Below, one piece after another: positions 52,982-63,289 of a DNA stretch of 64,000 bases. The stretch is taken from assembly GCF_015070375.1 (NCBI RefSeq), contig NZ_JADCLL010000006.1:62001-126000 (forward strand), in the 5' to 3' direction. Position 1 is the stretch's first letter, and each line of letters begins with the position of its first letter. Below the pieces are notes generated by a model, which saw only the letters and a program-made list of their open reading frames with translations, was not told where the DNA came from and did no database searches. Both the position numbers and the translations under genes were made by a program. Source of the DNA: Nocardioides kribbensis (GTDB lineage: Bacteria > Actinomycetota > Actinomycetes > Propionibacteriales > Nocardioidaceae).

Positions 52982-53557
52982 TCAGAGGTCGTCGAGGACG
53001 ACACGGCGACGCGCGTCGTACTCCTCGTCGGTGATGAGGCCCTGCTCGCGCAGGTCGAGGAGGGTCCGCAGGCGGGCGGCGACGGAGGGCGGGTCCGACG
53101 CCGGGGGGACGGCGGCAGCCGGACCGGCCGGGCCGGCCGGAGCGCTGCCGCGCAGGCTGGCCGCGAGGTAGGTCGCCTCGAGCCCGTCGTCGCTGCCCAG
53201 CGCCATCAGCGAGGCGTCGCGCTCGCTCATGCCGGACTCGCGCGCCATGCGACGCGCCACCGAGACCCGCCACAGCGCGGCGACGAGGCCGGCGACCAGG
53301 CCGAGCACCACGAGCGCGGCCACCAGGCCCGCGGCACCGCTGGCTCCCCCGGACTCGGTGAACGGGCTGTCGGGGTAGGTGGCCACCCACCCTCCGTCGG
53401 AGCGGGTGCAGGTGGGGAGCTGGCCCTCGGCGTTCATCCGGGCGCACTTGTCCGGCAACCGACCCGACCCATCGGCGGCGACCGCGGGGCGCGGGAGCGC
53501 ACCCAGCAGCAACGACACCGACCCGAGCGCGGCCCCGAGCCGCCAGACCCTCGTCAT
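52982..53557 (-). CDS. Exported single-pass protein with SHOCT domain
   Basis: A 191-residue protein. A signal peptide (WRLGAALGSVSLLLGALPRP) leads to a short extracellular part with two cysteines (DKCARMN, PTCTRSD), a membrane helix (GLVAALVVLGLVAGLVAALW) and a cytoplasmic region ending in a SHOCT module, LRTLLDLREQGLITDEEYDA. SHOCT modules mediate oligomerisation or protein contact. ATG 53557 is used; GTG 53566 is possible. It lies 41 bp after ispG on the same strand, inside the dxr-rip1-ispG transcription unit. Confidence 0.75.
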   Translation of the reverse strand: MTRVWRLGAALGSVSLLLGALPRPAVAADGSGRLPDKCARMNAEGQLPTCTRSDGGWVATYPDSPFTESGGASGAAGLVAALVVLGLVAGLVAALWRVSVARRMARESGMSERDASLMALGSDDGLEATYLAASLRGSAPAGPAGPAAAVPPASDPPSVAARLRTLLDLREQGLITDEEYDARRRVVLDDL

Positions 53558-53598
53558 GGCCGACACTCTAGGGCGCTCGCACGCCCTGTGGGCGGGAC

Positions 53599-54750
53599 TC
53601 AGCCGACGCTGACCTCGGCGGCGGCGCCGTCGACGGCCTCCATGCCCTCGGCGATGCGCATGGCCTCCTCGATGAGGGTCTCCACGATCTGCGACTCCGG
53701 CACGGTCTTGATGACCTCGCCCTTGACGAAGATCTGGCCCTTGCCGTTGCCGGAGGCGACGCCGAGGTCGGCCTCGCGCGCCTCGCCCGGACCGTTGACG
53801 ACACAGCCCATGACGGCGACGCGCAGCGGCACCTCCATGCCCTCGAGACCGGCGGTGACCTCCTCGGCGAGCTTGTAGACGTCGACCTGGGCGCGGCCAC
53901 AGCTGGGGCACGAGACGATCTCGAGCTTGCGCGGGCGCAGGTTGAGCGACTGCAGGATCTGGATGCCGACCTTGACCTCCTCGACCGGCGGGGCCGAGAG
54001 CGAGACGCGGATCGTGTCGCCGATGCCCTGGCTCAGCAGGGCCCCGAAGGCGGTGGCCGACTTGATGGTGCCCTGGAAGGCCGGGCCGGCCTCGGTGACC
54101 CCGAGGTGCAGCGGCCAGTCACCGGCCTCGGCGAGCAGCTCGTAGGCGCGGACCATCACGACGGGGTCGTTGTGCTTCACCGAGATCTTGAAGTCGTGGA
54201 AGTCGTGCTCCTCGAAGAGGCTGGCCTCCCACACCGCCGACTCCACGAGGGCCTCGGGCGTGGCCTTGCCGTACTTGTCCATGATGCGCTTGTCGAGGGA
54301 GCCCGCGTTGACGCCGATGCGGATGCTCGTGCCGCGGTCCTTGGCGGCCCGGGCGATCTCCTTGACCTGGTCGTCGAACTTGCGGATGTTGCCCGGGTTG
54401 ACGCGCACCGCGGCGCAGCCGGCGTCGATCGCGGCGAAGACGTACTTGGGCTGGAAGTGGATGTCGGCGATGACCGGGATCTGCGACTTCTGCGCGATCG
54501 CGGGCAGGGCCTCGGCGTCGTCCTGGCTCGGGCAGGCCACCCGCACGATGTCGCAGCCGGTCGCGGTGAGCTCGGCGATCTGCTGCAGCGTGGAGTTGAT
54601 GTCGGACGTCAGCGTCGTGGTCATCGACTGCACCGAGACGGGCGAGTCGCTGCCGACCCCCACCGAGCCGACCTTGATCTGGCGGGTGGGGCGGCGCGGG
54701 GCGAGCACGGGCGGCGGGGCCGACGGCATCCCCAGGTTGATCTCGGTCAT
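53599..54750 (-). CDS. ispG: 4-hydroxy-3-methylbut-2-en-1-yl diphosphate synthase (flavodoxin)
   Basis: A 383-residue [4Fe-4S] enzyme that converts MEcPP to HMBPP in the methylerythritol phosphate pathway. The TIM-barrel half starts with [20 protein letters not shown]; cluster cysteines are in [11 protein letters not shown] and [10 protein letters not shown], and the Glu ligand is nearby. It belongs to the MEP cluster dxr-rip1-ispG in the order found in M. tuberculosis. The 31-bp gap to rip1 suggests one operon. Confidence 0.97.
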   Translation of the reverse strand: MTEINLGMPSAPPPVLAPRRPTRQIKVGSVGVGSDSPVSVQSMTTTLTSDINSTLQQIAELTATGCDIVRVACPSQDDAEALPAIAQKSQIPVIADIHFQPKYVFAAIDAGCAAVRVNPGNIRKFDDQVKEIARAAKDRGTSIRIGVNAGSLDKRIMDKYGKATPEALVESAVWEASLFEEHDFHDFKISVKHNDPVVMVRAYELLAEAGDWPLHLGVTEAGPAFQGTIKSATAFGALLSQGIGDTIRVSLSAPPVEEVKVGIQILQSLNLRPRKLEIVSCPSCGRAQVDVYKLAEEVTAGLEGMEVPLRVAVMGCVVNGPGEAREADLGVASGNGKGQIFVKGEVIKTVPESQIVETLIEEAMRIAEGMEAVDGAAAEVSVG

Positions 54751-54781
54751 GCCCCCAGGCTACTGCGCACCCCGCAGGGCC

Positions 54782-56146
54782 TCAGAACGGCGTGGCGACG
54801 GGGGCGACGAGGTCGCCGACGATGAGCACGACACCCATGACCAGCAGCGCGGAGGCGACGACGTAGGCGACCGGGAGGAGCTTGGCCGCGTCGACGTAGC
54901 CGGGGTCGGGCCGACCGCGCAGGCGGGCGGCGCCGCGACGGATCCACTCCCAGGTGGCACTGGCGATGTGGCCGCCGTCGAGGGGCAGCAGCGGCACGAA
55001 GTTGAAGACGCCGATGAAGAAGTTGAAGCCGGCGATCAGCGAGAGCAAGAAGGCGACCTTGTCGCCGCCGGGGATCTGCTCGGCCGAGCTGACCTCGCCC
55101 GCGATCCGGCCGCCGCCGACGATGCTGACCGGGCTGTCGGCCGCGCGCTCCTCGACGCCGACGATGGCCTGGCCGACCTCGTAGACCTTGACCGGGAGGG
55201 TGACCAGGGCCTGCACGGTGTCCTTGGCCATGACCCCCATCTGCTCGAGGGTGTAGAGCGGGCCGCCCCGGGTGACGACCAGCTCGACGGTGGGCGTCAC
55301 GCCCAGGAAGCCGACCTGGCGCAGGGTCTCGTCGGTCTCCGAGGTCGGCCGGGTCTCCACCGTGGTGCTGGTCGTGCCGGTGAGCTCGCGGCCGTCGCGC
55401 TCGTAGCCGATGACGGCCTCGCCGTCGGCGTTGTCGCGGATCAGCGCGCGCAGCTGGTCCCAGCCGGTGACGGCCGTGCCGTTGAAGGAGGTGATGGTGT
55501 CGCCGGGTCGCAGGCCGGCGTCGCTGGCCGGGCTGGCCGGGTCGTCGGCCGCGCACTCACGACCCTCGTCGGAGTAGGGGATGACGCACTGCGAGACCGT
55601 GTCGACGACCGGCGCACCGGCCTCGGGCTCGATGGTGCGGGTGCCGTAGGTGCCGAAGACGATCCAGAACAGGAAGAAGGCGATGAGGATGTTGACCGTG
55701 GGGCCGCCGGCCATCACCACGATCTTCTTCCACGAGGCCATCTTGTAGAAGAGACGGTCACTGTCCTCGGGGCGCACCAGCTCCCACTCCGCCGCGCGGG
55801 CGTCGGAGATGAGCTGGGTGAACATGCCGGTGTTGGACTTGCGCACGCGGGTCACGGTGTTGCCGTCGGCGTCGACGGTGGTCTCGTCGGCCAGCTGCGC
55901 GGCGCCGGGCGGCAGCATGCCGACGATCTTGACGTAGCCGCCGAGCGGGATGGCCTTGACGCCGTACTCGGTCTCGCCGACCTGCTTGCTCCACACGGTG
56001 GGGCCGAAGCCGATGAAGTACTGCGTCACCTTCCCGCCGAAGCGCTTGGCCGGGATCATGTGGCCGAGCTCGTGCAGACCGATCGAGACCAGGATCGCGA
56101 CGACGAAGACGAGCACGCCGAGGAGGTAGAGCAGGGCGGTGGTCAT
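54782..56146 (-). CDS. rip1: Site-2 intramembrane metalloprotease (RseP/Rip1)
   Basis: A 454-residue M50 protease that cuts anti-sigma factors and other membrane proteins. The zinc site is H25-E-L-G-H29 in [17 protein letters not shown], the third ligand is in [15 protein letters not shown], and about four helices are visible. A PDZ domain lies in the middle ([19 protein letters not shown]). ATG 56146 overlaps the dxr stop. The actinobacterial counterpart is Rip1 (Rv2869c), which regulates envelope sigma factors. Confidence 0.95.
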   Translation of the reverse strand: MTTALLYLLGVLVFVVAILVSIGLHELGHMIPAKRFGGKVTQYFIGFGPTVWSKQVGETEYGVKAIPLGGYVKIVGMLPPGAAQLADETTVDADGNTVTRVRKSNTGMFTQLISDARAAEWELVRPEDSDRLFYKMASWKKIVVMAGGPTVNILIAFFLFWIVFGTYGTRTIEPEAGAPVVDTVSQCVIPYSDEGRECAADDPASPASDAGLRPGDTITSFNGTAVTGWDQLRALIRDNADGEAVIGYERDGRELTGTTSTTVETRPTSETDETLRQVGFLGVTPTVELVVTRGGPLYTLEQMGVMAKDTVQALVTLPVKVYEVGQAIVGVEERAADSPVSIVGGGRIAGEVSSAEQIPGGDKVAFLLSLIAGFNFFIGVFNFVPLLPLDGGHIASATWEWIRRGAARLRGRPDPGYVDAAKLLPVAYVVASALLVMGVVLIVGDLVAPVATPF

Positions 56147-57255
56147 CGGCTTCCTCGGCTCGTGGAGCGGATCGTGGCGCGGGCCGTCTCACGGGCCCAG
56201 GAGTCGGCAGCGAGCACGCCGTCGAGGGTGAGCTGCTCGTCCGAGGGTACGTCGTGACCGCGCAGCACCGCAGCGACCACGTCGACGATCCCGGTGAAGC
56301 CCAGCCGGCCGTCGCGGAAGGCCGCGACGCACTCCTCGTTGGCGGCGTTGTAGACCGCGGGGGCCGTGCCCCCGCGCCGACCGGCCTCGCGGGCCAGGGC
56401 GACGGCGGGGAAGGCCTCGTCGTCGAGCGGGTCGAAGCGCCACGTCTGCGCCGTCGACCAGTCGACGGGGGCCGCGGCGCCGGGCACCCGGTCGGGCCAG
56501 GCCAGGCCGAGCGCGATCGGGATCATCATCGTGGGCGGGCTGGCCTGCACCAGCGTGGAGCCGTCGGTGAACTCCACCATCGAGTGCACGACGCTGGTCG
56601 GGTGCACCACGACCTCGATGTCGTCGTAGGGCACGCCGAAGAGCAGGTGGGCCTCGATCACCTCGAGGCCCTTGTTGACCAGGGTCGCGGAGTTGATCGT
56701 GATGACCGGCCCCATCGACCAGGTGGGGTGGTCGAGCGCCTCGGCCGGGGTGACCTCGGCGAGCTGCTCGCGGCTGCGCCCGCGGAAGGGCCCGCCGCTG
56801 GCGGTGAGCACGAGCCGGCGCACCTCCTCGCGCGCCCCGCCGCGCAGGCACTGCGCGACGGCGGAGTGCTCGGAGTCGACCGGCACCACCTGGCCGGGAG
56901 CCGCCGCGGCCAGCACCAGCGGGCCGGCCATGATCAGCGACTCCTTGTTGGCCAGGGCCAGCGTCGAGCCCGACTCCAGCGCGGCCAGGGTGGGCCGCAG
57001 GCCCACCGCTCCGGTGATGCCGTTGAGCACGACGTCGGCGCCGAGGCCGGCGGCCTCGACCGAGGCCTCCTCCCCCAGCCCGCTGTACGCCGGGCGCAGC
57101 TCAGCCACCTGCTGCGCGAACAGCTCGGGCTGGCCGCCCCCGGCGCTCAGCCCGACCACGCGGAACCGGTCGGGGTGGGCCCGCACGAGGTCGAGGGCCT
57201 GGGTGCCGATCGAGCCGGTGGAGCCGAGGATGACGATGTCGCGACGCTCACTCAC
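56143..57255 (-). CDS. dxr: 1-deoxy-D-xylulose-5-phosphate reductoisomerase
   Basis: A 370-residue enzyme that makes MEP from DXP with NADPH. Motifs: [46 protein letters not shown] and the active-site region [28 protein letters not shown] split across 20-residue stretches. GTG 57255 is the start. It heads the dxr-rip1-ispG group. Confidence 0.97.
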   Translation of the reverse strand: MSERRDIVILGSTGSIGTQALDLVRAHPDRFRVVGLSAGGGQPELFAQQVAELRPAYSGLGEEASVEAAGLGADVVLNGITGAVGLRPTLAALESGSTLALANKESLIMAGPLVLAAAAPGQVVPVDSEHSAVAQCLRGGAREEVRRLVLTASGGPFRGRSREQLAEVTPAEALDHPTWSMGPVITINSATLVNKGLEVIEAHLLFGVPYDDIEVVVHPTSVVHSMVEFTDGSTLVQASPPTMMIPIALGLAWPDRVPGAAAPVDWSTAQTWRFDPLDDEAFPAVALAREAGRRGGTAPAVYNAANEECVAAFRDGRLGFTGIVDVVAAVLRGHDVPSDEQLTLDGVLAADSWARETARATIRSTSRGSR

Positions 57256-57361
57256 ACGCGCCAGTCTCCCCCGTCGCGCCCGGGCCGGCCGCGGGGCCCC
57301 GCGACCGGCCCCGCGAGCGGCCGCGCGACCGGTCCGACGGGCGGCCCGGCCGGGCTCACCG

Positions 57362-58768
57362 TCAGGGTGCGACCGGGGTGACGGGCTCGGCGTCGGGGGC
57401 GGTGGCGGCGAAGGCCTCGGCGACGACGTCGAAGGCCTCGTGCAGCAGCGCGTCGGGGATCGACAGCGGCGGCAGGAAGCGGAAGACGTTGCCCCAGGTG
57501 CCGCAGGTGAGCACCACGACGCCGTTGCGGTGGCAGTGGGCCGCGACGGCGGCGGTGCGGGCGGCGTCGGGGGTGGTCGTGCCGGGCTCGCACAGCTCGA
57601 TGGCCATCATGGCGCCGCGACCGCGGACGTCGGCGACGACGGGGTGCTCGGCGGCCAGCGCGGTGAGGCGCTCGGTCATCAGCGCGCCGAGGTCGCGGGC
57701 GCGACCCACGAGGTCGTGCTCGCGCATCTCCTCGATGGCGCCCAGCGCGGCGGCGCAGGCCAGCGGGTTGCCGCCGTAGGTGCCGCCGAGGCCGCCGCCG
57801 TGCACGGAGTCCATCAGCTCGGCGCGGCCGGTGACGGCGGCCAGCGGCAGCCCGCCGGCGATGCCCTTGGCCGTGGTGACCAGGTCGGGCACGACGCCCT
57901 CGTGGTCGCTGGCGAACCAGTCGCCGGTGCGGCAGAAGCCGGACTGGATCTCGTCGGCGATCAACACGACGTCGTTGTCGGTGCACCACTGCGAGAGCGC
58001 CGGCAGGAAGCCCGGGGCCGGCACGACGAAGCCGCCCTCGCCCTGCACCGGCTCGATGACGACGCAGGCCAGGTTGGTGGCACCCACCTGCTTCTCGATG
58101 ACGTCGATGGCGCGCGCGGCCGCCTCGGGGCCCGAGAGCCCGTCGCGGAAGGGGTAGGACATCGGGGCGCGGTAGACCTCGCCGGCGAAGGGCCCGAAGC
58201 CGTGCTTGTAGGGCATGTTCTTGGCCGTCATGGCCATCGTGAGGTTGGTGCGGCCGTGGTAGGCGTGGTCGAAGACGGCCACGGCGTCCTTGCCGGTGGC
58301 GACGCGGGCGATCTTCACGGCGTTCTCGACGGCCTCGGCGCCGGAGTTGAAGAGGGCCGACTTCTTGGCGTGCGAGCCGGGGGTGAGCTCGGCGAGGGCC
58401 TGCGCGACGTCGACGTAGCCGTCGTAGGGCGTGACCATGAAGCAGGTGTGGGTGAAGGCCTGGACCTGCTCGGTGACGTTGCGGACCACCGCGGGGGCGG
58501 CGTTGCCGACCGTGGTGACCGCGATGCCCGAGCCGAGGTCGATGAGGGAGTTGCCGTCGACGTCGACGAGGACGCCGCCGCCCGCGGCGACCACGAAGAC
58601 GGGCAGGGTCGTGCCCACGCCGTCGGCGACGTAGGCCTTCTTGCGCTCGAGGCGCTCGAGCGAGGCCGGGCCGGGGATCGCGGTGACCAGGCGCCGCTCC
58701 TGCGGCAGGCCCACGTTGGTGGCGGGGCCGGTCGGGGTGGTCGGGGCGTGCTGCTGGGTGTCGGTCAC
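57362..58768 (-). CDS. gabT: 4-aminobutyrate aminotransferase
   Basis: A 468-residue class III aminotransferase that transfers the amino group of GABA to 2-oxoglutarate. The PLP lysine is K301 in [17 protein letters not shown], and other motifs are [32 protein letters not shown] and [13 protein letters not shown]. The opening [21 protein letters not shown] is the GabT signature of actinobacteria. GTG 58768 has AGGAG eight bases upstream and overlaps the previous stop (GTGA). It follows the saccharopine-dehydrogenase-like gene and patD. No gabD is seen in the window. Confidence 0.93.
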   Translation of the reverse strand: MTDTQQHAPTTPTGPATNVGLPQERRLVTAIPGPASLERLERKKAYVADGVGTTLPVFVVAAGGGVLVDVDGNSLIDLGSGIAVTTVGNAAPAVVRNVTEQVQAFTHTCFMVTPYDGYVDVAQALAELTPGSHAKKSALFNSGAEAVENAVKIARVATGKDAVAVFDHAYHGRTNLTMAMTAKNMPYKHGFGPFAGEVYRAPMSYPFRDGLSGPEAAARAIDVIEKQVGATNLACVVIEPVQGEGGFVVPAPGFLPALSQWCTDNDVVLIADEIQSGFCRTGDWFASDHEGVVPDLVTTAKGIAGGLPLAAVTGRAELMDSVHGGGLGGTYGGNPLACAAALGAIEEMREHDLVGRARDLGALMTERLTALAAEHPVVADVRGRGAMMAIELCEPGTTTPDAARTAAVAAHCHRNGVVVLTCGTWGNVFRFLPPLSIPDALLHEAFDVVAEAFAATAPDAEPVTPVAP

Positions 58769-59979
58769 GAGTCCATCTCCTTCATTCCCCACGGGCTGCC
58801 GTAGGCCGTGAGCAGGTCGAGGAAGGGTACGGCGTCGAAGGCCTCGGGGCCCAACACGCCGGCCCCGCGCCACACGCCGGTGGCGAGCAGCTCGAGGGCG
58901 ACCACGGGGTTGACCGCGGTCTGCCACACCACGCACTGGTGGCCGTACTCCTGCATCGTCCAGGCGTTGTCGACCACGTGGTAGAGGTAGGTCGACCGGG
59001 GCGCGCCGTCCTTGCCGAGGCCGGTGACCCAGAGCCCCGCGCAGGTCTTGCCGCGCATCCGCGGGCCCACGGTGGCCGGGTCGGGCAGCACCGCGGCGAC
59101 GACGTCGCGCGGGCTGACCTCGACGCCCTTGACGCGCACCTTCTCGGTGCGGTCGAGGCCCAGGGTGTGCAGGGCCTTGAGGATGGAGATGAACTCCTCG
59201 CCCAGGCCGTACTTGAAGGTCGCGCGCCGGCAGTCGATCCAGCGCGGCATGAGGAGCACCTCCTCGTGCTCGACGTTGACGCACTCGACCGGCCCGATGC
59301 CCTCGGGGAAGTCGAAGACCTCGGGCTCGCTGAAGGGCGCGGTGGTCGACCACTGCCCGTCCTGCCAGACGACGGGCGGGTTGAGGCACTCCTCGATCGT
59401 GGTCCACATCGAGAACGACGGCGCGAAGACCTCGTTGCCGTCGTCGTCGGTGACCACGAGGTTGGCGCCGTCGCGCGTGCCGAGCTCGTCGATCTCGCTG
59501 AAGAGGTGGTCGGCGGCGTAGCGGGCGAAGACGTCGGACAGGCCCGGCTCGACGCCGATGCCGACCAGGGCCAGCCGTCCGGCGGCCTCCCACTCCCCCG
59601 CGACCGCGAACTGCTCGTCGCCGAGCTTCACGCCGCACTGCTCGTACGGCGCCTCCGGGTGCGGTCGCGAGAGCGACATCGCCATGTCGAGGTAGTCGGC
59701 CCCTGCGGCGAAGGCGCCCTCGAAGACCGGCATGTCGAAGACCGGGTCGACCGCGTTCATCACGTGGGTGATCCGGTGCTCGCGGCACAGCGCGCTCACC
59801 GAGCCCGCGTCGGAGGCGTCGACGCGCGCGGCGGCGTACCGCTCGTCGATCGCGGCGGCGCTCTGTGCCTTGGCCTCGTCGTAGTCGGCGACGACCAGGG
59901 CCTCGAAGAAGTCGCGGCGCGCGGCGATGGCCGCGAAGGCCGAGCCGACGCCGCCGGCACCGACCAGGAGGATGCGCAT
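58765..59979 (-). CDS. Saccharopine-dehydrogenase-family oxidoreductase, substrate unknown
   Basis: A 404-residue protein with an N-terminal Rossmann domain (MRILLVGAGGVGSAFAAIAA) and a C-terminal saccharopine-dehydrogenase-type domain (FDFPEGIGPVECVNVEHEEV, KTCAGLWVTG, QTAVNPVVALELLA). The family includes lysine/saccharopine enzymes, lysine epsilon-dehydrogenase and carboxynorspermidine dehydrogenase. Its place between patD and gabT, with overlapping genes on both sides, ties it to polyamine or lysine breakdown. ATG 59979 is chosen; GTG 60003 is an alternative that overlaps patD further. The precise reaction cannot be read from the sequence. Confidence 0.85.
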   Translation of the reverse strand: MRILLVGAGGVGSAFAAIAARRDFFEALVVADYDEAKAQSAAAIDERYAAARVDASDAGSVSALCREHRITHVMNAVDPVFDMPVFEGAFAAGADYLDMAMSLSRPHPEAPYEQCGVKLGDEQFAVAGEWEAAGRLALVGIGVEPGLSDVFARYAADHLFSEIDELGTRDGANLVVTDDDGNEVFAPSFSMWTTIEECLNPPVVWQDGQWSTTAPFSEPEVFDFPEGIGPVECVNVEHEEVLLMPRWIDCRRATFKYGLGEEFISILKALHTLGLDRTEKVRVKGVEVSPRDVVAAVLPDPATVGPRMRGKTCAGLWVTGLGKDGAPRSTYLYHVVDNAWTMQEYGHQCVVWQTAVNPVVALELLATGVWRGAGVLGPEAFDAVPFLDLLTAYGSPWGMKEMDS

Positions 59980-59995
59980 GGGGCTGCTCACCGGG

Positions 59996-61429
59996 TCACT
60001 CACCGTGGTAGCTCATGACGTGCTTGACCCGGGTGTAGTCCTCGAGGCTGTAGGCCGAGAGGTCCTTGCCGTAGCCGGAGTGCTTGAAGCCGCCGTGGGG
60101 CATCTCGGAGACGAAGGGGATGTGGGTGTTGATCCACACCACGCCGAAGTCGAGGCGCTTGGACATGCGCAGGGCCCGGGCGTGGTCGGCGGTCCACACC
60201 GAGGACGACAGCCCGTACTTCGTGCCGTTGGCCCAGCGCAGGGCCTCGGCCTCGTCGGAGAAGCGCTGCACCGTGATGACCGGGCCGAAGATCTCGGTCT
60301 GCACCTGCTCGTCGTCCTGGCGCAGCCCCGAGACCACGGTCGGCTCGTAGAAGTAGCCCCGCTCGCCCTGGCGGGCACCGCCGGTCTGGAGCGTGGCGTG
60401 GTCGGGCAGCCGGTCGACCATGCCGCTGACGCGGGCCAGCTGGTCGGCGTTGTTGAGCGCGCCGTAGAGCACGTCCTCGTCGTCGGGGAGTCCGGTGCGG
60501 GTGCCGCGGGCGGCCTCGGTGAGCGCGGCGACGAACTCGTCGTGCACCCCGGGGGCGACCAGCACGCGGGTGGCGGCGGTGCAGTCCTGACCGGCGTTGA
60601 AGTAGCCGGCCTCGGCGATGGCCGCGGCGGCGCGCTCCACGTCGGCGTCGTCGAAGACCACGACCGGGGCCTTGCCGCCGAGCTCGAGGTGCACCTTCTT
60701 CAGGTCGGCGGCCGCGGCCCCCGCGACCTCCATGCCGGCGCGCACCGATCCCGTGATCGAGACCATCTGCGGTGTCGGGTGCTCGACCAGCCGGCGGCCG
60801 GTGTCACGGTCGCCGCACACGACGTTGAGGACCCCGGGCGGCAGGAACTCCTGGGCCAGCTCGGCGAGCAGCACCGAGGTCGCCGGGGTGGTGTCGCTGG
60901 GCTTGAGCACGATGGTGTTGCCGGCGGCCAGCGCCGGGGCGATCTTCCAGATCATCATCATCAGCGGGTAGTTCCACGGCGTCACCTGGCCGATGACGCC
61001 GATCGGCTCACGGCGGATCCACGAGGTGTGGTCGGCCATGTACTCCCCCGCCGACTTGCCCTCCAGCAGCCGCGCCGCCCCGGCGAAGAAGCGGAAGTGG
61101 TCGACGCCGACCGGGAGCTCCTCGGTGGCGGTCAGGCCCAGCGGCTTGCCGGTGTCGCGCGACTCCACGCGCACGAACTCCTCGCTGCGCCGGTCGAGGG
61201 CGTCGGCGATGCCCAGCAGCGCGGTCATCCGCTCCTGCGGGGTGGTCTCGCCCCAGGTCTCGAAGGCCCGGTCGGCGGCGGCGTAGGCGCGGTCGACGTC
61301 CTCGGCGTCCGAGAGCGGCGCGGCGGCGTAGACCTCCCCCGTCGTGGGGTCCTCCACGTCGTAGGTGGCGCCGGAGGCGGCGGCGACGAGCTCGCCGTTG
61401 ACAACGTTCTGGAAGGTCTGGTCGGCCAT
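59996..61429 (-). CDS. patD: Gamma-aminobutyraldehyde dehydrogenase
   Basis: A 477-residue aldehyde dehydrogenase, strikingly like E. coli PatD/YdcW along its length (VDHFRFFAGAARLLEGKSAG, TPWNYPLMMMIWKIAPALAA, LELGGKAPVVVFDDADVE). Catalytic C283 is in NAGQDCTAATRVL, and the Glu is in HLELGG. It oxidises 4-aminobutyraldehyde, formed from putrescine, to GABA with NAD+. It comes first in the patD, saccharopine-dehydrogenase-like, gabT order, with its promoter in the 78 bp before 61429. Confidence 0.93.
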   Translation of the reverse strand: MADQTFQNVVNGELVAAASGATYDVEDPTTGEVYAAAPLSDAEDVDRAYAAADRAFETWGETTPQERMTALLGIADALDRRSEEFVRVESRDTGKPLGLTATEELPVGVDHFRFFAGAARLLEGKSAGEYMADHTSWIRREPIGVIGQVTPWNYPLMMMIWKIAPALAAGNTIVLKPSDTTPATSVLLAELAQEFLPPGVLNVVCGDRDTGRRLVEHPTPQMVSITGSVRAGMEVAGAAAADLKKVHLELGGKAPVVVFDDADVERAAAAIAEAGYFNAGQDCTAATRVLVAPGVHDEFVAALTEAARGTRTGLPDDEDVLYGALNNADQLARVSGMVDRLPDHATLQTGGARQGERGYFYEPTVVSGLRQDDEQVQTEIFGPVITVQRFSDEAEALRWANGTKYGLSSSVWTADHARALRMSKRLDFGVVWINTHIPFVSEMPHGGFKHSGYGKDLSAYSLEDYTRVKHVMSYHGE

Positions 61430-61507
61430 GACCGGAGCCTAGTCAGAAGACAACGGAATCTGTAGACCTCCGCCCGATCCGATGCGAAATCGGTCGTGAC
61501 CGTGACC

Positions 61508-63151
61508 TCAGACCGCGAAGACGCACGCTCCGTCGACCCAGGTCGAGCTGACCTGGGTCGCCCCGACCTCCTCGACGGGCCCGAGGAACGGGTCGCGGTC
61601 GAGCACGACCAGGTCGGCCACCGCCCCGGGCGCCACCGTGCCGGCGCCGACGTCGTCGCGGCGGTTCACCCACGCGCTGCCCGAGGTGTAGGCCGCCAGC
61701 GAGGTCGCGAGGTCGAGCGCCTGCTCGGGCAGGAAGGCCTCGGTGCCGCCGCGGCCCGCCTCGTCGCGCGCCCAGCGGTTGACCGCGACGTGCACCGCCT
61801 CGAGCGGGTGCGGCGTCGAGACCGGCCAGTCGCTGCCGGCCACGAGCCGCGCACCCGTGCGGTGCAGGGAGCCGAAGGGGTACTGCCACCCGGCCCGCTC
61901 CAGGCCGAGGAACGGCAGCGTCAGCTCGACCATCTGCTCGTCGAGGCAGGCCCACAGCGTCTGCAGGTTGGCGGCGACGCCCAGGGCGCCGAAGCGCGGC
62001 ACGTCGTCGGGGTGCACGAGCTGCAGGTGCGCCACGTGGTGCCGCCCGGCGCGACGCAGGTCGTCGTCGAGGGCCTCGAAGGCGTCGAGCGCTTCGCGCA
62101 CCCCGCGGTCGCCGATGCCGTGCACGTGCACCTGGAAGCCCTCGGCCGCGAGGGCCGCGACCGCCGCGGTGAGGGCGGCGGGGTCGAGGAAGGAGTGCCC
62201 CGCGTTGTCGGTGGGGTGGCCGCACCGGTCGAGGTAGGGCGCGGTGAGGGAGGCCGAGCCGTTCTCCGCCACGCCGTCCTGCATGACCTTGACGCTCGTC
62301 GCGCGGAAGCGGCCGTGGCTGTAGGCGGCGCGGCGGGCGACCAGGTCGGCGACCTGCTCGAGGCCGCGGTCGCGCTCCCACCACAGCGCGCCCACGACGT
62401 GGGCGGTGAGCACCCCGCGCTGCGCCGCCCTCAGGTACGCCGGCCCCGGGTCGTCCATGCCGGCGTAGGCCCCGACGATCGCGTCCTGCCACCCGGTGAC
62501 GCCCACCGAGTGCAGGTAGGACTGCCCTGCGAGGAGCGCCGCGTCGTACTCCGCCTCGGTGGTCGCCGGGGCGAGGTCGGCGACCAGCGCCATGGCCGCC
62601 TCGTGGAGGGTGCCGGTGGGCCGGCCGTCGGCGTCGCGCTCGATGCGGCCGTGGGGCGGGTCGGGCGTCTCCGCGGTGATGCCGGCCAGCTCGAGGGCGC
62701 GGGTGTTGACCCAGGCGCCGTGGTGGTCGCGGTTGGGCAGCAGCACCGGCCGGTCGGGCAGGACCGCGTCGAGGTCGGCGGCGGTCGGGGTGCCGCCGGG
62801 GAAGGCGGCCATCGCCCAGCCCCCGCCGAGCACCCACGCGCGCTCGGGGTGGGCCGCGGCGTAGGCGGCGACCGCCGCGACGTAGCCCTCGCGCGTGCCG
62901 ACGTCGGAGAGGTCGCAGCGCACCCGCTCGAGACCGCCCTGCACCGCGTGCACGTGGGCGTCGACGAACCCCGGGGCCAGCATCCCGCCGGCGAGGTCCA
63001 CCACCTGCTGGCCGGACTCCGGGCGCGGGCGGCCCTGCCCGGCGCGGCGTACGTCGGTCACGACGCCGTCGCGCACCACCACCGCGTCGACGGCGCCCAC
63101 GTGCTCGTGGCCGTCGAAGAGGCTCCCACCGGTGAACACCGTCGAGGTCAT
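61508..63151 (-). CDS. Amidohydrolase family 3 protein (YtcJ-like)
   Basis: A 547-residue metal-dependent hydrolase. It shows the HxH motif in APGFVDAHVHAVQGG, the VKVMQDGVAENG strand, HVHGIGDRGVREALD, ANLQTLWACL and the metal Asp in LVAGSDWPVSTPHPL. YtcJ-like enzymes act on N-acyl or formamide-type bonds; the substrate is rarely known. Close to polyamine genes it might release amines from amides (inference). ATG 63151 is the start, and it diverges from the aminotransferase gene. Confidence 0.9.
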   Translation of the reverse strand: MTSTVFTGGSLFDGHEHVGAVDAVVVRDGVVTDVRRAGQGRPRPESGQQVVDLAGGMLAPGFVDAHVHAVQGGLERVRCDLSDVGTREGYVAAVAAYAAAHPERAWVLGGGWAMAAFPGGTPTAADLDAVLPDRPVLLPNRDHHGAWVNTRALELAGITAETPDPPHGRIERDADGRPTGTLHEAAMALVADLAPATTEAEYDAALLAGQSYLHSVGVTGWQDAIVGAYAGMDDPGPAYLRAAQRGVLTAHVVGALWWERDRGLEQVADLVARRAAYSHGRFRATSVKVMQDGVAENGSASLTAPYLDRCGHPTDNAGHSFLDPAALTAAVAALAAEGFQVHVHGIGDRGVREALDAFEALDDDLRRAGRHHVAHLQLVHPDDVPRFGALGVAANLQTLWACLDEQMVELTLPFLGLERAGWQYPFGSLHRTGARLVAGSDWPVSTPHPLEAVHVAVNRWARDEAGRGGTEAFLPEQALDLATSLAAYTSGSAWVNRRDDVGAGTVAPGAVADLVVLDRDPFLGPVEEVGATQVSSTWVDGACVFAV

Positions 63152-63210
63152 GGCTGCAGTGAACCAGAGCCCCGGGCCGGTCGCGCCCTGACGCCCGACG
63201 GGCGGGATTC

Positions 63211-63223
63211 GACGGATTCCGTC
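63211..63223. promoter_or_regulatory. Palindromic motif in the divergent amidohydrolase/aminotransferase region
   Basis: GACGG and CCGTC around ATT. Related words occur nearby (GTCGATTCCGC at about 63243) and before patD (AACGGAATCTGT near 61452), so it may be the site of a catabolic regulator. Confidence 0.35.
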
Positions 63224-63289
63224 ACGGAAACCCGCTCACACCGTCGATTCCGCTTGCACACCTCCCCTCGGAGCGCGCACGATGAGCGC

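Noticed and set aside
54170..56257. Plus-strand open frame opposite ispG and the site-2 protease
   Set aside because: Antisense shadow of two conserved genes.
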